From Ehretia macrophylla (taxonomy: Eukaryota > Streptophyta > Magnoliopsida > Boraginales > Ehretiaceae): a stretch of 64,000 nt of DNA. The stretch is from positions 35,820,425 through 35,884,424 of the forward strand of contig CM075771.1 of assembly GCA_037974665.1 (NCBI GenBank), written 5' to 3'. How positions within the stretch are numbered: position 1 is the first letter of the stretch; each line of letters opens with the position of its first letter. Made by a program: the position numbers and the translations under genes. The notes under the pieces are model-generated. The model did no database searches. It was not told the origin of the DNA and saw only the letters and a program-made list of their open reading frames with translations. Of the stretch, positions 35,497 through 44,854 are shown piece by piece.

Positions 35497-37220
35497 ATGA
35501 GCCCCAAGATTTTGTGTTCTGTTAGCCACGAAGCTTCAAGACAATTAATAAAATCCCATGTACTAATTGGCAAGTTGACACAACTCGTACGATCCTCCAT
35601 GGACAGAATTTCATTAAAGTCTCCCCCAAATGCAACAATATTATTCCAAAGTTCCTTTATTCTTGTGCAGTCATTTGATGCATAGATGAAACAGACCATG
35701 AACTGATGTTTGTTTCATGGTCCAAAATTGAAAACACAATGGCTTGGTCAATTTCTTGCATCTTCTGAACAGTGACCTTGTTGTGGTTCCAAAACCAAAA
35801 TTATCCGACTATCACTGGTAGTTCTCACAAAAGACCAACTTTTGAATTCAGAATTATGGATGTTCTTAATTTCTAACTCTTAATTCTTCTAACTCTTAAT
35901 TCGCGTCTCAACAAGGCTGTAAACCGAGACGTGATTATTGTGCATAAACTTAAAAACTTCAACCTATTTATAAGGCTTGTTTATTCCTCTGACATTCCAC
36001 ACTAGAAGCTTCATTGATCAGGTAGGTGAGGGATATAGGGTTCTTATAGGGGGTTCACCATATCAGGATCTGTATTAACAAAATGGTCTAAGATACCACT
36101 TACACCTGCATCACCACAAGTTGTATTATTCACAATTGTAAATTGGTTAAAAGTGGAAGTTTCTTTACCCTTTGTTGAAATTAGTGTTTTTCTAGGGGAA
36201 ATAGAGGCGGAAACTCAATTGTTCTTTGGAGATGCACTGGGAGATTTGCCCCAAGATACAGCCGTAGGTGGGAGATTTCTGGAGATTTTAGCTGGAGTCT
36301 TTGACCTGCTTGAATTTTTTCGATTGTTTTTTCTAGGACGGTCATCTTCTTTGGAGGGTTCTTCACCCTTTTAGTAAGGACATCTACTAACAATGTGTCC
36401 AAAAGCATGACAAAAAGAACATGGATTTGGTTTCCATGAGTATTCAACTTGAATCACAACAATTTTCTTTTCCACCTCATCATTCTCACTCAATTCCTCC
36501 AATTCAAGCTCAAAAGAATCAGGAAGTATATCTTTAATATTAACCTCAACATAGACTTGTACATATGACAATCTAGTTTTGGTTTCATGACTAGCATCAA
36601 GTTGAAGTGGTTTGCCGACAGTACTTGCAACGTAGCTTATCCCCTCCTGGGTCCAATATTTAGTAGGAACATTTTTTAGTCTAACCCAAATAGGAATTTT
36701 ACCGAATCAGAAGTTAAGTAACTCAATCCCTAGTTTCCAGCATCGTAGTAAAAGTGGCCTCTAATTCACATGCCATTGCTGGCTTAGAATTGCATCACAA
36801 TCTTGAGCGTCTTCGAACCGAAAGAAAAAGAGTCCCTCATCAGTTGACTTGATATCAAACTTGTCATATTATTTCCACAAGTTGGAAACCATTTACTTCA
36901 CATGTGTGAAAGACGGAGCTTTGTCGATAAATTGACCAATAAGGGCATTCTTCCAGAATTTACAACCCAACTCTTTCACATTGTCAGGTGGTTTGACTCT
37001 AATATTACCATCCACCATGAGAGGTTGGTGAAATTTGACCTCCTTAAGACTACTAGTATTACTAGTGAACAGGTTGATCCAAATGTGTTTGGGGAGAGAA
37101 TCAACTAAAGTACTACCCTGGGTATCAGTAGACACAACAACAGGTGGTGTAGTCGGTTGATTCTTCACAATCAACGGAGGGCCTAATACGGGGAAATCTC
37201 CAAGAATTTTTGAAAAAAGT

Positions 37221-39123
37221 TGTGAAACCCCACTTTTCTATCTTATCTCGTTTTGCGTGCTTTATCTCGTTTTGCGTGAATTAACCTGTCTAAGTGCTAT
37301 GTAACTTAGAATGTGGTAATTTTGGTATCAATACTCTTAGAACATGCTAAATGTGCATTCATGAAATTTTCATAAAAAACGGGGCCAGAAATTTTATCGT
37401 CGATTTTTAGTGAATAGTATTTTCGAAACACGTCCGCTAAAATTTTGAAAATTGTCCTTTTAACCCTTCTAGACCTAGTCCACGGACTTTAATAGACATG
37501 TGTTCGATGAAAACGGTTTTAAAATCGGCTTAGGAATTTATTAGGGTTTTTACACCGACTTTTGCGAAAATCGACTTATAAGCCGACTCGGGTAGAATTG
37601 TTTGATTGTAAAACTTCTTGTCACCTAAAAATAATCTACTTGAACTATCTTGAGTGTTGAATAATTGTTTTGAATATTGGTGATCAAGAAAATGCATTTC
37701 AAGTCAAGAAAACACTAAAAACACTAAAATTTCAACTTTGACTTTCATTTAAAATCTTGACTTTCATGCATATATCATCAACACACTTTGCCAAAGCACA
37801 AAAACACACTCATTTTCACACACATGGCCGAGATTTTCATGGGAGAATAAGCCAAGGAGTTTTCAAGGTTTTCAAAGCAAAATTTCAAAGAAAAACTTAG
37901 TTTTTGTCCGTAGAAATTCGTGCCGAGTTGGATTCCGCTTGTTGGGCACGCATTGCATGCATTCCTAGGCTTATATCGTATCAAAGGTGAGAGAAAATTT
38001 CTAGATCTCAAAAGTTGTCTTTTGCATTTTTGCGTATAAATGAAAATCGAACCGTTAGAATTCTAATCTGATGTTAGATTATTGCTCCTTGCATGCTAGG
38101 GATCATTTAGCTGTAATACTACGGGTTTTTATCGGTTGTAGCATAATTTTTATTTTTTGGGTATTTAAATTTGATTAACTTGTTCAATGTTGATTAAATT
38201 GAGTTGTGTTGGTCGAAATCGATTGCCGTCGATTTCTAAAAACTTGATAATTACGTGGTAGCGCTGTTGTAATGCCGAATTTTCGATTGCATTGTCCGTG
38301 TGAAAATCCGGAAAATTCAGCCTTGACACCTACGGGTTTTAGGCTTATCGGGCATGCTTTGGAGGTGTTATGGTGGTTTTCCGAAGGGGCTAATGTAGTT
38401 GATTGAATGGGTGAGTGTTTGAAACTGATTTGGAGTTGTTTGGATTAGTAAAATGTAAGATATGATTATTTGAAGTTTAGGTTGTCTTTCTTTAAATTGT
38501 TGAATTGAGCCTTTAGATGATTGGGTGTGTTTGAGTGATTGAATTGTGAGTTGTTAATGGTTAGACTAGGGTTAGATCACGTGTTTCATGCATGTTAAGT
38601 TGGATGGCCTACTTTGTCATCTAACTTAGTTGTTTGTTGTTTAATTAAATATTGATGTTATATTGATGTTATTTTGATGATTATGGATTACGGGAATCGG
38701 GCACTTTTGTTGCTGATCTCCCAGATTATTGATTGATTATTGAGTACGGGAATCGGGCACTTTTGTTGCTGATCTCCCAGAATATTGATTGATTATGGAT
38801 TACGGGAATCAGGCACCCTCGTTGCTGATCTCTCAGTTTATTTATGTTGAGTCTCATTGTTGTGAGCTTTGATAATGTTGTGTCACCTCGGGAGGCATCC
38901 TGGGCTGCGGGCACAGTTATCATGGCTAATCCCTATCTCGCATGGGCGGAGAGGCAATGGGGTGTGGGTCTAGGTCAAGGTACCTCAGGAATTGTGTCAT
39001 TGAGTTTGGAGGGGTTGTTGAGCATGGAATTGGTGTATGGAGCTTCATCAGTAAACGTATTGTACTGCCGAAATTTCGTTGCGTCCTGACTGATTATTGG
39101 AGGGGTCGAGTTGGGGCGTGACA
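37221..39123 (+). repeat. solo LTR, family B (gypsy-like), 1903 bp
   Basis: TGTGAAACCCCAC...GTTGGGGCGTGACA, with perfect 5-bp duplications AAAGT at 37216-37220 and 39124-39128. It is the same family as the LTRs of the 47823-55627 element but shorter (1.9 against 2.5 kb) and in opposite orientation, so it represents another subfamily. It interrupts LINE ORF1 and contains a 56-bp tandem repeat at 38680-38846. Confidence 0.93.
38680..38846 (+). repeat. 56-bp tandem repeat, three units, in solo LTR B
   Basis: Units start at 38680, 38736 and 38792. Each contains 'tacgggaatcgggcac' and 'ttgctgatctcccag'; the third is the most diverged. The other family-B LTRs in the window carry this segment once (for example about 48788-48825 in reverse), so the expansion is specific to this copy or its subfamily. 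Confidence 0.88.
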
Positions 39124-39502
39124 AAAGTTGATTGTCCGAAGCTGGAGATAGATTGTTGTCCACAAGGCCATGGATAGCTAAGGTATCCACGGTAGCTGAA
39201 GATGAAACCTCTTCAGGCGAAGATTTGGATGAAGGACTATAAGAAGATTTTTGTGGAGAATCTTCCATGCCCTTAAATAACTCCTTAGAGCTGGAGTTAG
39301 ATATAGATTGGTTATGGGAATACTTCTTTTTTTCCATACTAGTGGGGAAAGGCAAGGGTGGGGGTGATCTGAGGTTGGTGTGGGTTGAATCTGGGTCAGA
39401 AGTGAGCTGATGGCGTCATGAATGGTAAGGTTAAGGTTTGGCCCATGTTTGTAGGCTAACATGCACTGAGAGAAAATTAGAAGGCTATCAAGATGGTCAA
39501 CT

Positions 39503-40102
39503 CCTTTATCATAAGCTTTCTTGGAATATTTATAAAAGTAAATAGAACTATTTCCAAGGTGTTTGGTGTAAGATAGTGGCATAGGAATGGTTTTTGTGTG
39601 TTAGGTTAATCTCTATAAATGGTGATAGGACATTTATGACGATAGATTAGCATGCTGTGTTAGAGAGCAGTTGAGCTCGGGTTGGTTGGAAAATGTCAAC
39701 TAGCTTGCCAATTGTTTCTTATTTTGTCAAGCTGGGTTGAAAGGGAACATGTGTAATGAACTTAATGGTTCCATGTTAGACACTCACTTTTTGACAGCCA
39801 TGCAACTGTGTAAGTAGGCCTAAATGAATTGTCATGTCGTTTAACACGCTCACATGCCTAGGGAACTGAAAAGACATATTTTTTTGTCACGCACCATCAC
39901 TAATGATTATTGATTCCAGTGCATTAACGATGCAACATTCTACATCATCGCGTTGTCTCTTACTCTTGTCAATTGGACACTATAAATAAAAAGGTACCAA
40001 AATTTGTTTGCTTCACCTTTCCTATCAATTTCTCATCCTTCATTGCCATTTTGCTGAAGAAATCCCTTCACTTTTACCTAGACTCCTCATCCAGGTTGAA
40101 AA
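39503..40102. other. LINE right flank with a TATA-like motif
   Basis: 39503-39515 is the second copy of the LINE target duplication. The following 590 bp have no supported gene. Near the right end CTATAAATAAA (39980-39990) precedes a pyrimidine-rich stretch ('cacctttcctatcaatttctc') and a few potential codons, cut off by the copia LTR at about 40103. This could be a relic of a promoter and leader, or chance. Confidence 0.4.
39980..39990 (+). promoter_or_regulatory. TATA-like box, possible relic promoter
   Basis: CTATAAATAAA followed after about 30 bp by a C/T-rich stretch, the layout of a plant core promoter. Nothing downstream can be identified because copia sequence begins at about 40103. 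Confidence 0.25.
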
Positions 40103-40584
40103 TGATAACTGAAATATATTTGATCATAACATGTTTCTAACATTAAAAGAAACACAAAGATCAATAAACAAATATGCAGAAACGAAAGGAACTGAAAGCG
40201 TACCTCCGACTATTGCTAACGTGATCGGCTATGATTTCTCACTTAGTTTTAGCACTTTTAAGCTCTCAAAACACTCTAGAGTGATGGTGTATATTTCAAA
40301 AAGAGTGATTGAGCTTAGGGACCAAAACCCACTATATATAGACATTCTCCCATAAAAAATGTGAAGAGTTACCACTCTTTAGGCAATTAATGAACTAATG
40401 AGTTCAATTAATGATAAGAATATGAAGATGAAGAGTTTGGATCAATTAATGAACTCTTATCATAAATATATTAATTTCCAACTAATGAGTTTAATTAATA
40501 ATAAGAATATGAAGAGGAAGAGTTTGAACCATTTAATAAACTCTTAAGATAAGCATTTAATGAAGAGCTTAATAAATTCTTACA
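40103..40584 (-). repeat. 3' LTR of copia G (about 0.48 kb)
   Basis: In element orientation it starts TGTAAGAATTTATTAAGC at 40584, just after the polypurine tract. A TATA box CTATATATAG lies at about 40333-40342, with a run of potential transcribed sequence beyond it. The far end at about 40103 (reading ...TTATCA) is tentative. It contains two diverged copies of an 'aactcttcatcttcatattc'-type segment. Confidence 0.65.
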
Positions 40585-40595
40585 TTCTCCCACTT
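40585..40595 (-). other. polypurine tract of copia G
   Basis: Reverse reading AAGTGGGAGAA abuts the TGTAAG start of the LTR at 40584. This is the standard place and composition for second-strand priming. Confidence 0.75.
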
Positions 40596-40899
40596 GGTCC
40601 TAACGTAAACCTGATTCTTAACTTAATCTCATTGACTATCTTTCTTAAGAAATAAACACATGAATCATGGCGATAAGTCCCATAATAACGAGTATTACCA
40701 TCCATATATTACAATGCATTTGGTTCCTCAAGAAAATTTCTTAATGTGGTAACCATACTTAATGAATAAACCCTATGTTTATTCTGGTCCAATATAAATA
40801 TTTTCTCAAATCAATATAAATATTTTCTCAAATAAATTAAGGCGCACATGAATATGAGAAAATATCACAATATATATTAAGAAATTGTATGTATACAAT

Positions 40900-42420
40900 T
40901 ACAAAGTGGAACCAAGTCCCATTTTCTCTACATGATCCTTGAATTTCAATGGTGGCATGCCGTTAGTCAAAGGATCAACAATCATTAACTCAATGCTAAT
41001 ATGCTCAATGACCACTTTCTTATCTTTTATACGTTCTCTTATGGCCAAATACTTAATGTCAATGTGTTTACTTCAACTCCCACTTTTGTTTTTCTTGGTC
41101 ATAAAAACAGCAGCTGAATTATTGCAGAAAATTCTCAATGGCCTAGAAATAAAATCCATGACTCTAAGCCCAGAAATGAAACCCCTAAGCCATACACCAA
41201 GTAAAGTAGCCTCAAAACAGGAGACAAACTCGGCTTCCATAGTAGAAGTAGTAGTTAAATTATGCTTAACACTTTTCCAAGAAACAGCTCCACCGGCCAT
41301 CATGAAAATGTACCCAGATGTTGATTTGCAGGAATCAACATAGCCAGCAAAGTCTGAATCTGAATAGCCGATCACTTCCAAATTGTCAGTATGTCTATAC
41401 ATAGGCATATAGTTTTTGGTTCCTTGAAGATATCTCATCACTTTCTTTGTAGCTCTCTAGTGGTCCATACCTGGGTTATTCTGATATCTCCCTAGTATCC
41501 CCACAACAAATGCAATATCAGGTCTAGTGCAAACCTGAGCATACATGAGGCTTCCGATGGCAGAGGCATATGGGATGTTTTTCATTGATTCTCTCTCAAA
41601 GTCGTTCTTGGGACATTGGTTCAAATTGAACCTATCACCCTTTACAATAGGGGCAACACTTGGTGAATAATCTTTCATTCGAAATTTCTCTAAAACCTTA
41701 TTGATATAGGTTTCTTGTGATAGACCTAAAATACCTCGAGTTCTATCTCTATGGATCTTAATGACAATGACATAAGATGCCTCACCCATATCTTTTATAT
41801 CAAAATTTTGAGAGAGAAATTGATTCACCTCATGCAGAAAACCCTTATCGTTGGTTGCAGACAAAATATCATCCACGTATAAAACAAGAAAATATATTTT
41901 TCTCCCACTGACCTTCTTGTATGTACATTGATCCATGGGATTTTCAACAAATCCGAATGAAGAAATTACACCATGGAATTTAAAATACCACTGATGGGAG
42001 GCTTGTTTTAATCCGTATATGGATTTTTTAAGCTTGCAAACCAAGTGGTCACCATCACTAGAAGAGAAACCTTCAAGTTGTTTCATATAAACCTTCTCCT
42101 CTAGATCACCATTAAGAAAAGCTGTTTTCATATTCATTTGTTGCAACTCAAGGTCAAAATGAGCAACTAATGCCAAAATAATACGAAACGAATCTTTCTT
42201 AGATACAAGAGAGAAAGTCTTCGTGTAATCAATTCCTTCTTTTTGAGTAAATCCTTTAGCAATGAGTCTCGCTTTGTATCTCTCAATGTTGCCTAATGAA
42301 TCCTTCTTAGTCTTAAATATCCACTTACAGCCAATGGTCTTTGCCCCATTAGGCAACTCTACAAGATCCCAGACTTCATTGCTCTTCATGGAATTCATCT
42401 CATCTTTCATGGCATTATGC
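40900..42420 (-). pseudogene. copia G reverse transcriptase-RNase H
   Basis: The RT open stretch 41457-42410 (317 codons) reads AKTIGCKWIFKTKKDSLGNI, then MNMKTAFLNGDLEEKVYMKQ, SIYGLKQASHQWYFKF, the catalytic box LYVDDIL near 41875, and GSLMYAQVCTRPDIAF. RNase H follows in 41073-41441 (YSDSDFAGYVDSCKSTSGY, TTSTMEAEFVSCFEA, FCNNSAAVFMTK), and the C-terminus continues to about 40900. The wording is close to widely transcribed plant copia families. Part of a fossil element. Confidence 0.9.
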
Positions 42421-43004
42421 CATTAATTTGACTCTTTGTAACTCATGGCTTGTAAAAAGGTTTTAGGATCATTTTCAGCTCCAATACAATAGTTAGACTC
42501 TTGTAGATACATTATATAATCACTAGGAATTGTTGATCTTTTCTCTCTAGTATATCTTCTTAATGTTGTACCCTCATCTCCCTGAGGAGCTTATGGTTCA
42601 ACTTGTTGTTCAGGAGCTACAAGTAATTCTTGAATAGCTTGATTTAAATGAACAGTGTGTGGAACCTCAACGATTGGTTGTTCAATACCAGTTTGAACTA
42701 GAGGGGCACTATGAACTATAACCAATTTGTGACCCGAAGTGGAAGGTTGAGACTTTGTATGCTCATGTGCAGAAACTAAGTTCCTAAACTGATCGTTCCC
42801 ACTAATCAAGTCATTCTCAAGAAACTTGGTGTTTCTTGATTTCACAATCCTAGTAATATGAGATGGACAATAAAATCTATAACCTTTAGACCGTTCGGCA
42901 TATCCAACGAAATACCAACTAATGGTCCTTAGGTCCAATTTCTTCTCTTGTGGGTTATAAATCCTTACCTCAAACGGACATCCCCAAATGCGTATATGTC
43001 GCAA

Positions 43005-43860
43005 ACTCAGTTTCCAATCTTTCCATAATTCAAAAGGTGCCTTTAAGATAGCCTTGGTTGGAACTCAGTTTAATATATACACAGTCGTCTTTAGTGCTTC
43101 AGTCCACAAGGATTTAGGAATATTGAAGTTATTAAGTATACTCCGCACCATGTACTTTAATGTTCGGTTTCTTTTTTCTGCAACTCCATTTTGTTCCGGA
43201 GAACCAGGCATAGTGTATTGGGCAACGATCCCATGTTCTTGAAGAAACTTGGCAAAAGGACTAGGTGCTTGTCCATTCTCGGAGTATCTACCATAATATT
43301 CTCCACCTCTATCTGATCTTACAATCTTTATTTGTTTTCCGCATTGATTCTCAACTTCAGCTTTAAAGACTTTGAAGGCATCCAATGCTTCATTTTTGTT
43401 ATGAAGCAAATAAATATACATATATCGAGAGTGATCATCAATAAAGGTGACAAAATATTTCTGACTATGCGCGTCCATGTCTGGACAACATATATCAGTA
43501 TGAATGATTTCTAATATGTCTGAACTCTTATTAGCACATTTCTTAGACATGTTGGTCTGCTTGCCCTTAATGCAGTTCACACAAGTCTCAAAATCAGTAA
43601 AATCTACAATATTAAGGATCCTATCTTTTACTAATCTTTTAATTCTCTCTATGGAGATATGTCCTAATCTCTGGTGCCATAACGTAGAGGAATCCTCGTT
43701 AACATTACACCGCTTAGTACCAATGTGAACATGCATCGAACTATAAGTGGTCTCATTTTGTAAAGAAATATGATAAAGACCATCAAACAAAATACTATTC
43801 CCAACACAATCAGAATTATAAAATAAAATAAACTTAATGATGTGGTTGAAGTTGGCTTGT
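43005..43860 (-). pseudogene. copia G integrase
   Basis: The open stretch 43065-43790 (241 codons) covers the zinc finger (LWHQRLGHISIERIKRLV, CVNCIKGKQ) and the catalytic core with its D,D,E neighbourhoods (HTDICCPDMDAHSQKYFVTF, IVRSDRGGEYYG, PGSPEQNGVAEKRNRTLKYM). Before it, to about 43860, comes the pre-integrase segment (VGNSILFDGLYHISLQNE). The C-terminal side continues in 42591-43004 (RIWGCPFEVRIYNPQEKK, SKGYRFYCPSH). Fossil element part. Confidence 0.9.
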
Positions 43861-44329
43861 TTTTTGTTGTTTTATATGAATTTTTTTTTGTTAGAATGTT
43901 ATAAAGGAGTCATCCACCCCCTTTAGAAGATGTAGAGGATTTCTCCACCCCAGTTTTTGTTCGAGTCAATATATTATGTCAACTCTAAGTGATATAAGAG
44001 TTATTTTTCATCTACTTCTCTTAGTTTATTCTCTACCGTTGTTTTTTTCTTCTTTACCTTTTTTGAGGTTCTTTGCTTATGCCTCGTTCTGAGGTATTTT
44101 GTTGTGCCTCTTTTCAAGGTCTTTTATGACTCTTTTCGATGTCTTTTACGATTTTTCTCGAGGTCTTTGTTAGGGGTCTATAGCCCTTAGTTGGGTGATA
44201 GAATAGTGGTTCACCGGTTTGATCATCAATCATTAGATATAAATAAGTAAAGTTACAAGTAAACATGAGTGAGAAGAAAAAAAATTTCATTTTCATTCAT
44301 AAAAAGTGTCTTGGCATATTACTCCATAG

Positions 44330-44854
44330 TACTTTCACAAATTATACATAATACTTTTGGGTATGTTCAACGTGCTAGGCATTGAGAAGTTCTTTTCCTT
44401 TTGAATTAACCAACTTGTAGGTTCCGAGTCGAATTTCTTGAACAACATGATATGGTCCTTCTTAATTCAGGGATAACTTTTCCTTGAATGTACTCGGGAT
44501 AGAACTGCATTTTTCTAAGGATAACTCTCCAACCCGAATGGATTTTTCCTTGACTTTTTTGGAAAATGCTCGAGCAACCCGTTGGTGGTTTGATTTGATA
44601 CAAATCTGTACAAGGTCTTAATTTTTATCTAGAAGATCTGTTCTTTTAAGGCTTCTTTGTAATAAAGTTTCACGCACCAAGATAGGGATCCGACCTCAAC
44701 TGACAATAAAGCTTTAACCCTGAAGACCAAACTATAGGGAGTTTTTCTAATGGTAAAGTGCTAGGTTATCCAATACACCCAAAGTACCTTGGGCAAGAGA
44801 TTGGCCCATAAGCCCTCAACATTTCTTAACTTGATTTTCAAGCGATGTAGAAAT
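44330..44854 (-). pseudogene. Tat gypsy integrase C-terminal side
   Basis: Minus-strand wording of the integrase tail: a GLWANLLPKVLWVYW-type segment near 44780-44830, a TPYSLVF-type segment near 44720, and an 'EGPYHVVQEIRLGTYKL'-type segment near 44400-44470, which match the plant gypsy 'ELPHVLWAYRTT', 'TPFSLVYG' and 'WEGPYRV' motifs. It directly adjoins LTR C. Left of about 44330 (43861-44330) I see only non-coding sequence, probably the element's 3' end. Confidence 0.7.

Larger units (their letters stand above)
29128..36014 (-). pseudogene. LINE ORF2 (endonuclease-reverse transcriptase), disrupted
   Basis: Starts at 36014 with MKLLVWNVRGINK, the usual opening of the APE-type endonuclease of plant L1, and an in-frame TAG follows four codons later. 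The endonuclease motif GGDFNEIL lies near 35600-35625 and SDHCPL near 32000-32018, with two solo LTRs between them. RT is in 30834-31601 (SPGPDGFN, LIPK, FKPIACCNVIYKCISKIMAN, IKGRSILDN, DLKKAYDSID), then a [13 protein letters not shown]-type motif near 30730, and the catalytic box FADD near 30600 in 30400-30705. Downstream are SLAGRLQLVKS-type wording and, in 29911-30177, GGLGITRLQDTNQVAIMRYL. Several frameshifts and stops break it. Confidence 0.9.
36040..39355 (-). pseudogene. LINE ORF1 (gag-like, DUF4283 and CCHC), disrupted
   Basis: ORF1 probably starts at the ATG at 39355 (MPFPTSMEKKKYSHNQS) with a Ser/Lys-rich N-terminal part. It is interrupted by the solo LTR at 37221-39123 and resumes at 36893-37174 with DNVKELGCKFWKNALIGQFI, the start of the DUF4283-type RNA-binding domain of plant LINE ORF1. 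A CCHC knuckle (CSFCHAFGHIVSRC) lies near 36371-36420, followed by a basic, Ser/Pro-rich tail. ORF1 proteins bind LINE RNA. The reading frame is broken besides the LTR insertion. The C-terminal end is approximate. Confidence 0.82.
28971..39502 (-). mobile_element. L1-clade LINE, apparently full length, split by three solo LTRs
   Basis: A plant L1-type non-LTR retrotransposon on the minus strand. The poly-A tail (12 T on the plus strand, 28971-28982) is followed by CCTTTATCATAAG at 28958-28970, and the same 13 bp recur at 39503-39515 beyond the 5' end: a perfect target duplication. Removing the solo LTRs (32078-33647, 33725-35496, 37221-39123) and their 5-bp duplications leaves about 5.27 kb, a normal plant L1 length. 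Order: 5' UTR of about 150 bp, ORF1 (gag-like, CCHC), ORF2 (endonuclease, RT, C-terminal zinc domain). ORF2 and ORF1 are both disrupted by frameshifts and stops, so it is a dead copy. Confidence 0.92.
40103..43860 (-). mobile_element. Ty1/copia retrotransposon 'copia G', partial (fossil)
   Basis: Minus-strand copia element. From right to left: integrase (about 43005-43860), linker (42591-43004), RT-RNase H (about 40900-42420), polypurine tract (40585-40595) and 3' LTR (about 40103-40584). Gag and the 5' LTR are not present; at about 43860 the sequence passes into the Tat gypsy element. The end of pol reads DPLTNGMPPLKFKDHV, the usual copia C-terminus. The coding parts are better preserved than those of copia D, but breaks remain. 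Confidence 0.87.

Noticed and set aside
36153-36374. Plus-strand 73-codon frame opposite LINE ORF1
   Set aside because: It is the antisense shadow of the ORF1 C-terminal region, whose CCHC wording on the minus strand is clear.
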